Assembly: GCA_009746045.1 (NCBI GenBank)
Contig: RPFO01000418.1
Coordinates: 2,732,678-2,794,677 of the forward strand
Source of the DNA: Mesostigma viride
Taxonomy: Eukaryota; Streptophyta; Mesostigmatophyceae; Mesostigmatales; Mesostigmataceae
Direction: 5' to 3'
DNA length: 62,000 bases
The position numbers and the translations under genes were made by a program. A model generated the notes under the pieces. The model was not told the origin of the DNA, did not search any database, and was given only the letters and a program-made list of their open reading frames with translations. Shown here in pieces: positions 30,049 through 42,128 of this stretch (positions within the stretch are counted from its first letter, which is position 1; every line of letters begins with the position of its first letter).

Positions 30049-32351
30049 CTAGTGACCATCCGTCTGATAAGTGCCACGAGAGGCCAGCAGGACCTCCAGG
30101 TAGGCCTGGTAGTGGGCCACATCCTCGACATTGTCATGCCTATCTACAGTGAGGAAAACATCGGCCCACACGCCGTCAGGAAAGAGGCCCAGGAAGGCCC
30201 AGTAATACCTATGCTGCGTGAGGACGACCTGGCCACGGGCCCAGTCCAGAAAGCCACAGGCAAAGAGGCGAAGGAAAGGCTCTACCGCGATCAAGCAAAG
30301 GGCCCGCAGGAGGAGGCGATGGTACCGGATCCGAGGGCGCATACCCGTCGGGAAGAACAGGTCCACCAGGGGCTCCACGTTGGACGGCCACAACCGGATG
30401 TGCCGAACCTCGCGGAGCGCCACCGACGAACACACTGTCGCGACCCGAATGTCTCTAGGTAGTCGCTGGCCCGAGGAGGAGGGTGACCGCGGGAGTCTAG
30501 ACCCTGGCCCGGGATAGGCGCCGGACGACGGGCATCCCACTCAGGATGGGCTGGAGGACCGGTGTACGCAGCACCCGGCACCGCAGGAAACTCGACCGTA
30601 AGGGCATCCGAAGCCATAATGCCAGAGGCGGAGGGTAAGCCCACTGGAACCCACCGTAGGTGTCCAAGTCGTTGTGGCGCCTAGCCCAGCGATACAGAAC
30701 GCGCCGACCAGGATCTCACCCTGGAACACAGGATCAGCTAAAATAACCATGTCGAAAGGAGGCCGATCAGTCTCAATGGGTAGGCCACGATCCCGAGGCG
30801 CCCGACACACCTGGGAGAACCCGTAGGACATGGGAGAGATGGCAAGCTCAGCAGAGGCGCGCGGCAGGTCACACTGTCGGCAGGCGAGTGCGGACATACC
30901 ATACCCAGGAATGGGCGTGTCACGCGACTCCGGCGTCGCATGCACCACAGAAGGGGCCCTGTCCCGATCACCCTGGGACAACTCCCGGAGGGAATCGGCA
31001 GCGCGGTGGCACGAGGATCCTGACCGGTAGACCGAACAACCGCCGCCAAAGACCGCGAGGCCGAAGGGGCAGGGGCCGAAGCAGGGGCCGACACAGGGGC
31101 GGGAGCCGACACCGACGCAGGTGGCACTGGTACAACAGGAGGTCGCGCCGGACCCGAAGCCAGAGAGGGCCGTGACGGACCCGCCACCGCAGCTGGCGCG
31201 CCGGTCTCCGTTGCCGGCGCACCCTCAGGCCACATATTGAAAATAGGGCCCGTAGGGACAGGCAGTCCGGCATAAGATTGGTTGCCATCCAAACTCCAGT
31301 CGGGCACCGGAATCCTCTGCGGGGGACCACCCTCCCAAAGCCTGGGATGATCGCCCGTGTCGCTGAAGAAACCCCGCACTGGCTGCGATGGCGCAGCGGG
31401 TGGCCCAGAGGAGGTGACGGCGGGCACAGCCGAGGGGACGGAAGACTCGCGTCGCGGCGCCGAAACGTCGGTCGCAGGCACAGCGGCAACTGGAGGTGTC
31501 GGAGCCGCAGCAACCGAAGGGGTAGGGGGCGCAGGCGAAACCACCGGTGCCGAAACAACCGAAGGGGTAGGGGGCGCGGACACCACAGACACCCCACCTG
31601 GCGTGGCCGGAGTCTGCGCTTGGGCCGCCAAGAAGGCCCCGAACGCCGTGGTCAGGGACTGGATCTGCGCCTGCATAGCCGAAACCGTCGCCGAAAGAGG
31701 ATCAGGCAAACCCAGAGGGGTAGGCTCCACTGCAACACGCCGGGTCGACCGTGGGGACGACGGGACGGGCGAGGGAGGAGCAGACGCTGAGGAGGAGGGC
31801 GCAGCGCTCGAGGCTGAATATTCTGGAGTATAATGTACCTCGGCTGGGGCGCCCGTAGGGGCAGGACCGAAACTGCTAATCCCGCCGATTGATCAGCTAT
31901 CTCCATGAATTCTACGGCCCGTAGGAGGTCGCAGGGGTTCTCATCTACCTCTGCATCACCCTCAGCCGGAAGCCAGGGAAAGACCTCCCGTAGGCAGGTG
32001 CGGCCCACAGGGGTAGAAAGGTAGGAGAACACTCGGGAGCACTGGAGAACCGCAGCTATCTGTTCTAAGGCCGGACAGCGGGAACCACACCCTAACAAAC
32101 AGTGCCCGGTATCGTCGAACCCGTGCAAAACAAGCTGGTGCGGATCATCAGGGGAAGGGCCGTACCACGTGACCCCAAAGAGGGCAGCCCTGACTAACCC
32201 GCATGTTGGGCCTGGAGGGCCGGCTGCACCACGCCACCCGGGTAACTGGACCTCGACACCCAGCGGCCCGGAAGGGCCTCGAAATACAGCTCAGGGTCCG
32301 GTGGGGCGGGGACGGCAGCGAGCTCTCAGCCGGAGGGGTAGGCTCTGACAT
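30049..32351 (-). pseudogene. Gypsy extra ORF downstream of pol, function unknown, frameshifted
   Basis: Starts at ATG 32,351 (MSEPTPP), 77 bp after the integrase/chromodomain stop, and ends at TAG 30,049, about 770 codons in all. At least four frame changes break it (near 32,280, 31,890, 30,985 and about 30,480-30,650). Each frame switch passes into another long open stretch with the same GC-rich codon style. The N-terminal part is globular with a Cys cluster (CLLGCGSRC). The middle (about 31,750-31,050) is Ala/Pro/Val-rich with a short amphipathic helix (MQAQIQSLTTAFGAF). The C-terminal part contains an Arg/Leu-rich helical stretch (about 30,480-30,060). No retroviral env features, transmembrane anchor or known domain could be recognised. 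Its position is where env or accessory genes sit in some Ty3/Gypsy elements. Confidence 0.6.
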
Positions 32352-32427
32352 GACGGCTGCGGAGGGGAGGGGACAACCAACCACCCGTCGACAGCAGACA
32401 TAACATAAGAGAGGAGAAGGTCTACAA

Positions 32428-32793
32428 CTAGAGCTTATGCAGGGTTTTATACTCCTGCAGCAGGCGACTACACCCATCTAGCTCACTCTCCGTATACCAG
32501 ACCTTATCTACCTCGCTACGAGCATACATCCACTTCACCTTATACTGGCGCTGGGTACCGCGGCCCTTTCTGATATCCCTATGGGCCACGATACCCTCTA
32601 CCTCATCCTCTACCTCACCAGTATCCGGATTATGCTCTAAAGGGGCAGGGGCTAATTCTCTACCAGCGAACGTGCTCTGATGATAGAGCCTCAGCTGGCT
32701 TCTATGAAAGGTGCGAGAGTGGGTCTGCCAAGAGGTAGGAATATCTATCTCATACAGGAAATTACCTACTCTAGACAACACACGGAAGGGTCC
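32428..32793 (-). pseudogene. Gypsy integrase C-terminus with chromodomain (3' exile of split pol)
   Basis: Begins GPFRVLSRVGNFLYEID, the GPF/Y module of chromoviral integrases. It ends in a chromodomain: VEGIVAHRDI, YKVKWMYA, and a Trp-containing strand before a C-terminal helix (SELDGCSRLLQEY). Chromodomains direct integration to marked chromatin in this clade. It continues from 36,143; the 3,345-bp element between them was inserted inside the GPF/Y module. Confidence 0.9.
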
Positions 32794-32949
32794 TACACAT
32801 CAATCCAAAAACGCGTTTTTGTTCCCTGGTAATTATTTCAAGATAGGCTAATAGTCAGTTTGGCCTCAAATTTGGCACCAAGGTACCTAATCAGATATCT
32901 TATGATGCCATGTGGTCAAAAATTTTTTTGGGAGTCGGCACCATGGTAA

Positions 32950-33710
32950 CATGGTGACATTTGCTAGCAAAAAATACCGTATTTTCAGCACTTTCTGGCA
33001 TGTATGCATATATAATGACATCAAATGAACTCAGTTGGGCCTGGAACTTTGCGCATGTTCTAAACACATCCCATGCAGCATGCCCACAAAGTTTCAGGCT
33101 GGTTGGATGACAAATTGGTGACAAATGCTAGCATAAATACCCCCAAAATGCAGTTTTTCATGGTTTTTTAAGGGTTTTATCACACATATGCATACATAAT
33201 GACACCAAATGAACTCAGTTGGGCCTGGAACTTTGCACATGTTCTAAACACATCCAATGCAGCATGCCCACAAAGTTTCAGGCTGGTTGGATGACAAATT
33301 GGTGACAAATGCTAGCATAAATACCCAAAAAATGCAGTTTTTCATGGTTTTTTAAGGGTTTTATCACACATATGCATACATAATGACACCAAATGAACTC
33401 AGTTGGGCCTGGAACTTTGCACATGTTCTAAACACATCCCATGCAGCATGCCCACAAAGTTTCAGGCTGGTTGGATGACAAATTGGTGACAAATGCTAGC
33501 ATAAATACCCCAAAATGCAGTTTTTCAGTGTTTTCCAAGTATTTCATCATAGGTTTGCACATATATAAGACCCAAGTGGACTCAGTTGGAGCTAGAACTT
33601 GGCACATGTTCGAAACACATCCCATGCAGCCTGCCCACAAAGCTTCAGGCTGGTTGGATGACAAATTGGTGACAGATGCTAGCATAAATACCACAGAAAA
33701 AGCAGCTTTC
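32950..33710. repeat. About 183-bp tandem repeat, 4-4.5 copies
   Basis: GCTAGCATAAATACC recurs at 33,128, 33,311, 33,495 and 33,678, a period of 183-184 bp, with a more diverged partial copy at 32,963. Each unit contains TTTCAGGCTGGTTGGATGAC. The later units are slightly more diverged. Confidence 0.9.
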
Positions 33711-34160
33711 TATTGTTCTTACAAGGGTTTCATGGCAATCATTCCACCTTGGTGTACAGAAGGTTCCAAACAACACATCATTACATTATGCATCATATTT
33801 ACAATGCAGGAAGGCATACTTGGGGGCACATGCCTATAGTACAATGCATTAATAACACACCTCTAGCCAGCTAGCTGGCTATATAGTGGCTAATGCCACA
33901 CCCGGGGGCACGTTCTCACGGCCCTGCTGCATCCTTTTCCTTTTCTTCTTCTCTGCATCTGACAGGGGCCTGCCCCCCATCTTCTCATCCACCAGCCTGG
34001 TGAGCACCCTGACGTTGGTGACTTGCGTCCGCTACCCTACCCCATGGCACGCTTGGCCTTACGCTTGGTGAAGGTGGAGGGGTGGGTGCGACAGTTGGTC
34101 TGGGTTTTCATCACCCCCTTCCTCCAGTGCATGCGTGTGCTCCAACGCCTAAGCAGAGAA

Positions 34161-34473
<313 letters not shown>

Positions 34474-34481
34474 TCATACAT

Positions 34482-35132
34482 ACCCTCCCTCCCTCCCTCC
34501 CTCCCTCCCTCCCTCCCTCCCTCCCTCCCTCCCTCCCTCCCTCCTCCCTCCCTCCCTCCCTCCCTCCCTCCTCCCTCCCTCCCTCCCTCCCTCCCTCCCT
34601 CCCTCCCTCCCTCCCTCCCTCCCTCCCTCCCTCCCTCCCTCCCTCCCTCCCTCCTCCCTCCCTCCCTCCCTCCCTCCCTCCCTCCCTCCCTCCCTCCTCC
34701 CTCCCTCCCTCCCTCCCTCCCTCCCTCCTCCTCCCTCCCTCCTCCCTCCCTCCCTCCCTCCCTCCCTCCCTCCCTCCCTCCCTCCCTCCCTCCCTCCCTC
34801 CCTCCCTCCCTCCCTCCTCCCTCCCTCCCTCCCTCCCTCCTCCCTCCCTCCCTCCTCCCTCCCTCCCTCCCTCCCTCCCTCCCTCCCTCCCTCCCTCCCT
34901 CCCTCCCTCCCTCCCTCCCTCCCTCCCTCCCTCCCTCCCTCCCTCCCTCCCTCCCTCCCTCCCTCCCTCCCTCCCTCCCTCCCTCCCTCCCTCCCTCCCT
35001 CCCTCCCTCCTCCCTCCCTCCCTCCTCCCTCCCTCCCTCCCTCCCTCCTCCCTCCCTCCCTCCTCCCTCCCTCCCTCCCTCCCTCCCTCCCTCCCTCCCT
35101 CCCTCCCTCCCTCCCTCCCTCCCTCCCTCCCT
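34482..35132. repeat. (CCCT)n tetranucleotide array
   Basis: About 650 bp of CCCT with at least a dozen one-base-shorter CCT units. On the minus strand it is AGGG, a G-quadruplex-capable motif. It lies inside the TIR element nested in Gypsy. Confidence 0.96.
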
Positions 35133-36142
35133 CATTCATACACCCGTTCATTCATGCATGCAGCCGCTCATCATTAACACGCCTCCGTTGGGAAACTCAC
35201 GGGGTATGAACTATGAAACGGGCGGTAAGAAAGGAAGAAGGAGCCGCCTCCCCAACATGCCGCCCGGCAAAGGCAGCGATGGGCCGTCCAGGAGGGAAAC
35301 ACTGCGCTTTGCCTTGTACGCCGGGGTGCGCAGGCGACGTGCGGGCACTGTCGCGTGTAAATTTGCCTGCCCGCCCCAGTCCTTCTCGGAACGCCTCCCC
35401 AGAGCATGCCGTCATGGTAAGAGCTCTTTTCGCCCGTCGCCGGAAGCTTAAACCACAAGAATACGCCGGTTAATGACCAGAAAATGGGGGGTTGTCGACG
35501 TTATAAACCAGTAGCTGTGGTTTTTCCCGCACCCCGAGCACACTCCGGACGGGGCCAGCAAGCCCCGCCCGCAGGATAAACACCGGGCGATGTTGCTGCT
35601 CCCAAGCGAAGTCATATAGCTGCAAGAAAAGACGAAAAAGCGATTAAAAGCACGACATGCAGTGTTGCCCCTGTCAGCGCTCCTATAATTCTCACTTTTT
35701 CGCGGAAGGGGCGTAAAAATCGGAAACGCAAAATTAAGGGAAATCCTACGCTGGGTTTCTTTAAAATGATGTAAGGAACTGGTAGAACGTGTTCGCTTCC
35801 ACCGTCAATTAGTTTGGGCAACGAGACCTTACCTTAAAGATGCACGGGTCTGGTCGGACGGCGAGCAAAAACTGCGCCAACTGCGTGCTTGTCCTCGTTC
35901 ACACCCAATACAGCAGCGTTTCGCGAGTTTTTTTGTGAATAATATTTTTCCCTATGACAATGCCATTCGAACAAGCGAAATCCGGTACACAATGGCTTCG
36001 TATTCCGTGAGCAATAAATTTTCAGCTACCATAGCCTTGCACACCGAATTTCAGTCAACATTGCACGCGCGCACCGAATTTCGTCAACTTTCGCGCGGGA
36101 ATTACCGCGGAACGCCCCGGCGCTGCGCCGGATTGATGTGTA

Positions 36143-37106
36143 AGAAGGCGGGCCTAAGTTTCACTTTCAGTTCAGCTTCGAACTTATGAGCGAAGCGGCC
36201 AACACGAGGGCCTTCTACTAAGACTAAATCTCCTATTTCTATCTCAGGTGCTCTTCTATCTAATGAGGCACGCAACCTAGCAAGGTATTTGGCCTGCGCC
36301 CTATGGTACCCTGCAATAGCGTTGTCGTGTGCATTCTTCATCTTATCTAATAACGCCTGCACACCTTCCACAGTATCCCGGGACACATCATCCTTGTCCC
36401 GTAAAGGACTAGCTAAGAGAGAGGTAGGAGTAAGAGGTTGTCTACCAGTATCTAGGAAGAAGGGCGTATAACCATGCGCAGCCTGAGGGCAGTTGTTGAG
36501 GGAAAATTCTACCAGACATAGATAATCCTCCCAATCACTCCCAGAGCCATTCACATAATGCCGCAGAGCTTCTTCCACTACCCTATTCAAACGTTCTACT
36601 AAATGAGACGAGGAGGAGTGGTAGGCAGTACCGAATGTGACCTTGGTACCGATAGCAGCGAAGAACTGCTGCCAAAAATCAGAAGTAAATAACTTATCTT
36701 TATCACTAATAAACTGCCTACTCAAACCATGATATCTATATACGTTATTAAGGTATAGGCGTGCGCAATCGCGTGCGGTGAGTTCTAAGGGACACGGCAC
36801 GAGATGACACATTCGAGTAAAACGATCTACGAAAACAAGGATTTGGGCGTTACCTCTATCATTCTTCCTAAAAGGTCCTACAAAATCCATCATAATAGAA
36901 TCCCAAGGCATGATGGGATCAGGTAAGGTCCTAGGCTCTGCTATCTGTCCTACATTGTTGGGTTTCATTTCCTGACAAGATTGACAGGTTCTAACATACT
37001 CATCTACATCCTTTAAAAGGGAAGGCCAGTAGTAAGAGCGGGCTACTAGGTCCCGTACCCGTTTACCACCCTGATGAGCAGCTAAGTCATGCAACTCAAA
37101 GAGCAA
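36143..37106 (-). pseudogene. Gypsy integrase, zinc-binding and catalytic core
   Basis: Carries the H2C2 zinc finger (HDLAAHQGG ... CQSCQ) and the DDE core: D in MMDFVGPF, D in ISDKDKLF, E in HLVERLNR. The core ends at FAHKFEAELKVKLRPAF, where the 3.35-kb element interrupts it. A frame change near 37,110 separates it from RNaseH. It would catalyse insertion of the retroelement cDNA. Confidence 0.92.
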
Positions 37107-38177
37107 GGAGGAGCGACAGATAGGCGGGACATACAGGCGCCATTGACGGAGGGGGAGAATCTGCTATCTGCACATATAAAAATCCACCTACAAATTTACA
37201 AGGGTGCTTGCCTAATTGTTGGGGATGGGCAGCAATGGCAGCTAATGCCTCCGGCTCAGTGGCCGTAAATCTACTAATAAGGCGTTCAAGATCAGAGGTA
37301 GGCATCGCTACAGAGGTATCCAGAACAGGTTTAAAGAGATCTCCTACCGCCTTGCCAAAGAGAAGGGGAGGTCCTAGAGGGACTATGTTTTCATAAGACT
37401 TTCCCGACCTAGTCGCTATATGGCTAAGCGGTATAGAAATTTTATTTTTCCCCTCCCCCCCCACCGAGACCACAGGAAGGGCCTCACACGGGAGAGAGAG
37501 TTGTACGTGAGAAAGGAGATCAGGCATGCGAACTGCTGTATGAAAGAGGTAGGCATAGGATTCATCATCAGGTAGTTCACCATACGGGGTTACACCCATA
37601 GTAGTAGGAACTAGAGTAGTATTGAGAACATCAAGGTCCTCGAAAAAGGAGTAATCTGCACGACGGGAGAGTGCATCTGGTACTATGTTATCTACACCCT
37701 TAACATACTGAAGTTTAAAAGGGGAAAACTGTGCTAAAAACTCCATCCAGCGCGCTTGACGAGGGGTGAGGTTGGGTTGTGAGAGAAGATGGGTAAGGGG
37801 ACGGTGGTCCGTCTGGATAACTAATCTATAAGGATCAAGCTCACAGGGTTCATTCAGGCAAACATCAAATTGAGCACCTTTCAGAAAGTGCTGCCACGCG
37901 TGGCAACAATACACCACAGCTAATAGCTCTTGCTGGTGTACGGGATAGTTACGTTCCGCAGGAAGCATTGTCCTAGAGATATACTCGATTGGCTGTAAGC
38001 CCTGACCCTGATCCTGGAGAAGGACGCCCCCTATAGCTACCTTACTAGCATCTGTAGCTACAACAAAGGGTTTAGTAGTATCCGGTAGGATGAGTACAGG
38101 AGGGGAGAGGAGTAGGGATTTTAGACACTGAAAAGCCGACTGGCATTCACTACTCCAAACAAAGGGGATATCCTTCT
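37096..38177 (-). pseudogene. Gypsy RT thumb/connection and RNaseH
   Basis: Resumes after the TTAA element with KKDIPFVW, continuing directly from the RT fragment ending at 39,907. RNaseH follows with VVATDASK, HQQELLAVVY and QTDHRPLTHLL, the catalytic D, E, D positions. It degrades the RNA strand during reverse transcription. The frame then runs through a linker into the integrase zinc finger. Confidence 0.9.
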
Positions 38178-38181
38178 TTAA

Positions 38182-39902
38182 CTCGTCGTCTGTCCCAACT
38201 CAGTCCTCACAGGAGGACTGAGTTGACAATTTTCAACCGCGTGTAGCGACTAGGTGGGGGGTCCATCCCAAATGTTTTGATGTGGATCTGGGGTGTACTA
38301 GATATCATTTTGTTGGCAAAAATACTGCATATGTGAAAACTTGACCCGAACACCTGAAAATTACACGGACGTTGGGCGCCCCTCGCGAATTTGCATTTTT
38401 CGGGATAAGAACGAGTGGGAAAAATTCAATCAAATCCTGGTGCATGAAGAAAAAATATAGGCATGTAAACAACATAGTTCTTGAAGCGTGGCAAAAAACT
38501 GGGCTCCATTTGGCCACTGCAACTGCCTGAAACAATTAAAAAACTCTCAGTCCTCAGGAGAGGAATGGGGCTTTTGCTAACTTTGCTAGCATGTAAGTGC
38601 GGTCATACTACATCACCGTGGCCACCAACCATCCCAATCAACTCATTTCCCTTCAAGCATTACAGGACAACACACTTGCATCATCATACTTCAGGTATAT
38701 CATACCTTATCATGTAGTGAGAGCCTATGCATGCATGTAGGGAATGGGCTTGGATACCTACCAACAAAGGGTTATGTTATAAGTGTCAACCACCAATATA
38801 ATGGGTAGGTTAAGCATATTTCCATTGTTTCAAACAACAATAGATATGGCTATAACTGTTTTGCCTTGCCATGATGTGGCCAACATAGTTGCTGGCACAT
38901 GATGGCAGTGGTTTGTCACCAAGACTTTTCACTCACCCGTAAAAGCTTGAATGCACCCTTGACGCAGCCCGTGGCCACACAATCATGCAGTATGAACGTA
39001 GCAAAAGAATAACTAACATCTATGAAGGTGTTTAAACCTGCACAGCTCCTAAAACCCTGCACAACTACACTGGGTAACTAAGGCAAATGCCTGCTAACAT
39101 CATCTGAAAAGGGGGTTTTAGAGAGGGGCAGGCAACGGTCAAGAAAGAGCATCAAGACTTGAACCTGACAACGCCTCGCAAGCTTAAACTCATGTACGAA
39201 CATCAAGGAACGAAGAGGCAACGATTATCCGGCTTTACCTGGCACGGCTGGCGTTACCTTGGCCCAGGCGGTGCCCGCAAAAGTGGCACTTTGCGGCACA
39301 TAGACCATGACGTGACAGAATGGTCGAGATCATCAAATCTATACTGTCACTCAATATATTCTAATACAATTCATGTTAAAATGTAGAAAGAAACCTATCA
39401 GCCATTGAAATTGCGCCGGAAAGCAAGCGCAGTAATCAATTCCGTCGACCTGCCTTATCGCAGTTTTTTCCAGCAAGAACAGTGCCGACACCGGGTAAAT
39501 CGCATCCCCGCGAGCTAAAAATTGATTTATATTATCTTTAGGGCATGTTTAATCTATTTACTGAGTTTGGACGGCTAACTCGTCCGCAAACGTAAACTGC
39601 ATGCATGGGCGCGAGCCGCCATGGCTAGGTCGTGCATTTCCGGAACTCGCGTTTCACGTGGAAAAGTACCCTTACCACCTGTACTTTGACCGTACAGTTA
39701 GCCGCGCATACCAAATCCAAAAAAATCCCAAAAATATGTCCAAGAAAGATCTTTTCACGTAGTATTTGAATAAATTTTGAGAGAATTTTTTTGTCAAACA
39801 TTCTGACCGGGGCGAATTTTCTACGAAACCCAAAAACTCGGTCCTCTAGAGAGGACTGAGTTCAACTCAGTCCTCCGTAGAGGACCAGGGACAGACCACG
39901 AG
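38182..39902. mobile_element. 1.72-kb TTAA-target DNA element (non-autonomous)
   Basis: Flanked by TTAA at 38,178-38,181 and 39,903-39,906. Removing it with one TTAA restores the Gypsy RT frame (NHLL/KKDIPF). TIRs are CTCGTsGTCTGTCCC. Just inside each end are hairpins built on AACTCAGTCCTC: a perfect 12-bp-arm hairpin at 38,197-38,224 and near-perfect ones at 39,835-39,862 and 39,864-39,890. There is no coding content. TTAA duplication points to piggyBac- or Kolobok-type transposition. Confidence 0.85.
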
Positions 39903-39906
39903 TTAA

Positions 39907-40533
39907 TAAATGATTAATAGGGGCTGCTATAGTTGCGAAACGCGGGATAAAACGCCTATAGTAAGAAGCAATTCCTAGAAAGCTACGTACACCTTTAACG
40001 TCGGTAGGGGTAGGCCATTCCTGAATTGACTTGGTTTTATCCGGGTCGGTAGCAACCCCGGCATCTGACAGGACGTGCCCTAAAAATGGGACACTCCTAC
40101 CCGAACGAACTTTAGCACGGCGCGCCCACAAAGAATTTTCAGCCATTATTTCTAATACTTTCTTCAAATCACATAGGTGCGTTTCAAAATCAGGAGAGTA
40201 AATAAGAATATCATCTAAATAAGCTTGAGCACAAGAACGGTCATGCTCAGATAAGGAAACAGAGGAGAAGGAAGGATCTTTTAAATCAGAGGACACCTGA
40301 GGAAGGTGGGAATTTCCCATAACAGGTCTAAGCACTTCATTCATTAACATTTGAAAAGAGGCAGGCGAGTTACAGAGTCCCATAGCCGCTACTCTAAACT
40401 GGTAATGACCAAAAGGGGTAGCAAAGGCGGTTTTATGGCAATCCTCAGGGGCTATCCGCAACTGCCAAAAACCATCCGCGCAATCCAATACTGTGAAACA
40501 AGTGGAACCTTTAACCTTATTAAATATATCATC
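39907..40533 (-). pseudogene. Gypsy RT central part
   Basis: Starts DDIFNKVKG, continuing from PLPRI at the far side of the PAT element. It contains the LDCADGFWQL block, the catalytic YLDD (40,201-40,222) and FLGHVLS. It ends at NHLL, where the TTAA element is inserted. An unusual loop of about 25 residues lies between the LMNEVLRPVM block and YLDD. Confidence 0.92.
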
Positions 40534-40727
40534 CATTTCTGGCCTTGCCTTGCTTTGCATGCATCACCACAAAACATCAAATTTATTACAATATGTGTGC
40601 TAGCTCTATACGGTGGAATAACACAGACATGTCTACCAGATGGCAACACGGCCATCTGTATGCTAGGGTGAGCACACTATGTGAATGTGCAGGGCCAGCC
40701 CACAGCAGCTGTGCCCCTGCTCTACCC
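40534..40727 (-). repeat. PAT split repeat B2
   Basis: 194 bp matching 40,961-41,154. It forms the 3' terminus of the element and ends at the Gypsy RT junction. Confidence 0.9.
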
Positions 40728-40751
40728 CTTTTGCCAGGGTGGGTGGGTGGG

Positions 40752-40960
40752 AGGCAAAAGAAACAACCTGCTTCCCTAGAATGGAAGCCCACCCTTTATA
40801 GCAACCACCTCTCCAGCCAACCCCTACCTGGGTGGCTGGGGTACGGGTGCCAGCACAAAAAATATTTTTTCTAAAATTATTTTTTCTTTGGTGCTATACG
40901 GCGTTGCATTCTCCGCTCAGCAGGTTAGTCATAGATAAAATGAGCATAGCTCACCAAATC
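40752..40960 (-). repeat. PAT split repeat A2
   Basis: 209 bp matching the 5' terminal repeat at 47,373-47,582 except for one C. It abuts B1 directly; the B1/A2 junction copies the sequence of the circularised element's ends. Confidence 0.9.
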
Positions 40961-41154
40961 CATTTCTGGCCTTGCCTTGCTTTGCATGCATCACCACAAA
41001 ACATCAAATTTATTACAATATGTGTGCTAGCTCTATACGGTGGAATAACACAGACATGTCTACCAGATGGCAACACGGCCATCTGTATGCTAGGGTGAGC
41101 ACACTATGTGAATGTGCAGGGCCAGCCCACAGCAGCTGTGCCCCTGCTCTACCC
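40961..41154 (-). repeat. PAT split repeat B1
   Basis: 194 bp identical or nearly so to B2, immediately upstream (in element orientation) of A2. Between it and the recombinase, 41,155-41,349 is non-coding. Confidence 0.9.
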
Positions 41155-41349
41155 ACATCTCCTTACATGGCTAACAGCCGAAAATACGTAGGACATGCAA
41201 AAAAGAAAACTTAAACTACCTAGCTATGGGGGTACTTTGTCCCAACCCAGGTTCACCCTCGGGTTAGTTAAACCATTTCCCCCCTGACCTCCCACACAAG
41301 GGTGAGGTCAGTTGATAGCTAAAAGACGAGAGATAAAAACAGGAGGACG

Positions 41350-42128
41350 TCAAAACACGACGCCACCGAAGTGGCGCCGGAAAGCCGCTGGGTCAAAACC
41401 CAGGGCCTGAGCCCAGAGGGCGGGTGGGATGTCGCGCCCCAGGAGGCTGCGGTGGAGGCCAATGTAGCGCGTGACCGAGAGGGCCGAAGCCCACCGGCCG
41501 CGCAGCTGGATGGCCTCCGGCGACTCGCCAGCGATGGCGTCGTGCGTCGCCCCCCCATGCCGGAGGCTGTGAAAAGAAAACATCCCTGGGATGCCCATGC
41601 GGGCCTGCACAGCCTCCCACTGCTGCCTAGCCTGGCTGTACGTTAAGCCCGAAAGAGGAGTGCATCCGGGGGCTGGCCAGCCGTCAGACGTCGCAGGAGC
41701 CACAAAGAAAGTGGATCCCGGACGAGGACGTGCTGGGCCGCCCCCTGCGCAGTTTTGGGGTTGCGCAGCACAAGGGCACCGACCATGGGCCCTGGCTCGA
41801 GAAGGGGGTGGCCGGGATGAGCCACATCCCGAACCCGCAGCCCTAGCGCCTCGCTAATGCGTAAATACTGCTGGAAAGCAATAATAATCAACGCACTCAA
41901 ATGCACCTGTCGACGTGAAACTAGCAACAGGGCAGTGAAATAGCAAAGGCGCCAGGGCATAGGCGGAGGGCTGACAGCCGGAACAAGCCGCTGCCAACCT
42001 GCTAGCAGGCGGTCCGCCAGTACCCAATTCCGAACAATGTCGGGGTAGTACAGGTGCAGACAGGCCTTGGCATGCTGGCATAAGGTACGCCCCCGCCCGC
42101 CCTGGCATGGTAGACAGCAGAAATCCAC
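41350..42128 (-). pseudogene. PAT tyrosine recombinase (frameshifted)
   Basis: Two frames (42,128-41,643 and 41,703-41,350). The first carries the Box I Arg in YLRISEALGL. The second carries HSLRHGGAT (H-x-x-R), the RGRW position and the nucleophile region VTRYIGLH. Together these are the R...HxxR...W...Y set of tyrosine recombinases, which integrate circular cDNA of DIRS/PAT elements. A frame change near 41,690 joins the two, and another near 42,090 separates them from the RT frame. Confidence 0.85.

Noticed and set aside
30052-31833. Plus-strand Gly/Arg-rich ORFs opposite the Gypsy extra ORF
   Set aside because: GC-rich shadow frames; the minus-strand frames continue each other across breaks and end in proper element context.
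30049-32351. Envelope gene
   Set aside because: Only the position fits; I see no signal peptide, transmembrane anchor or processing site.
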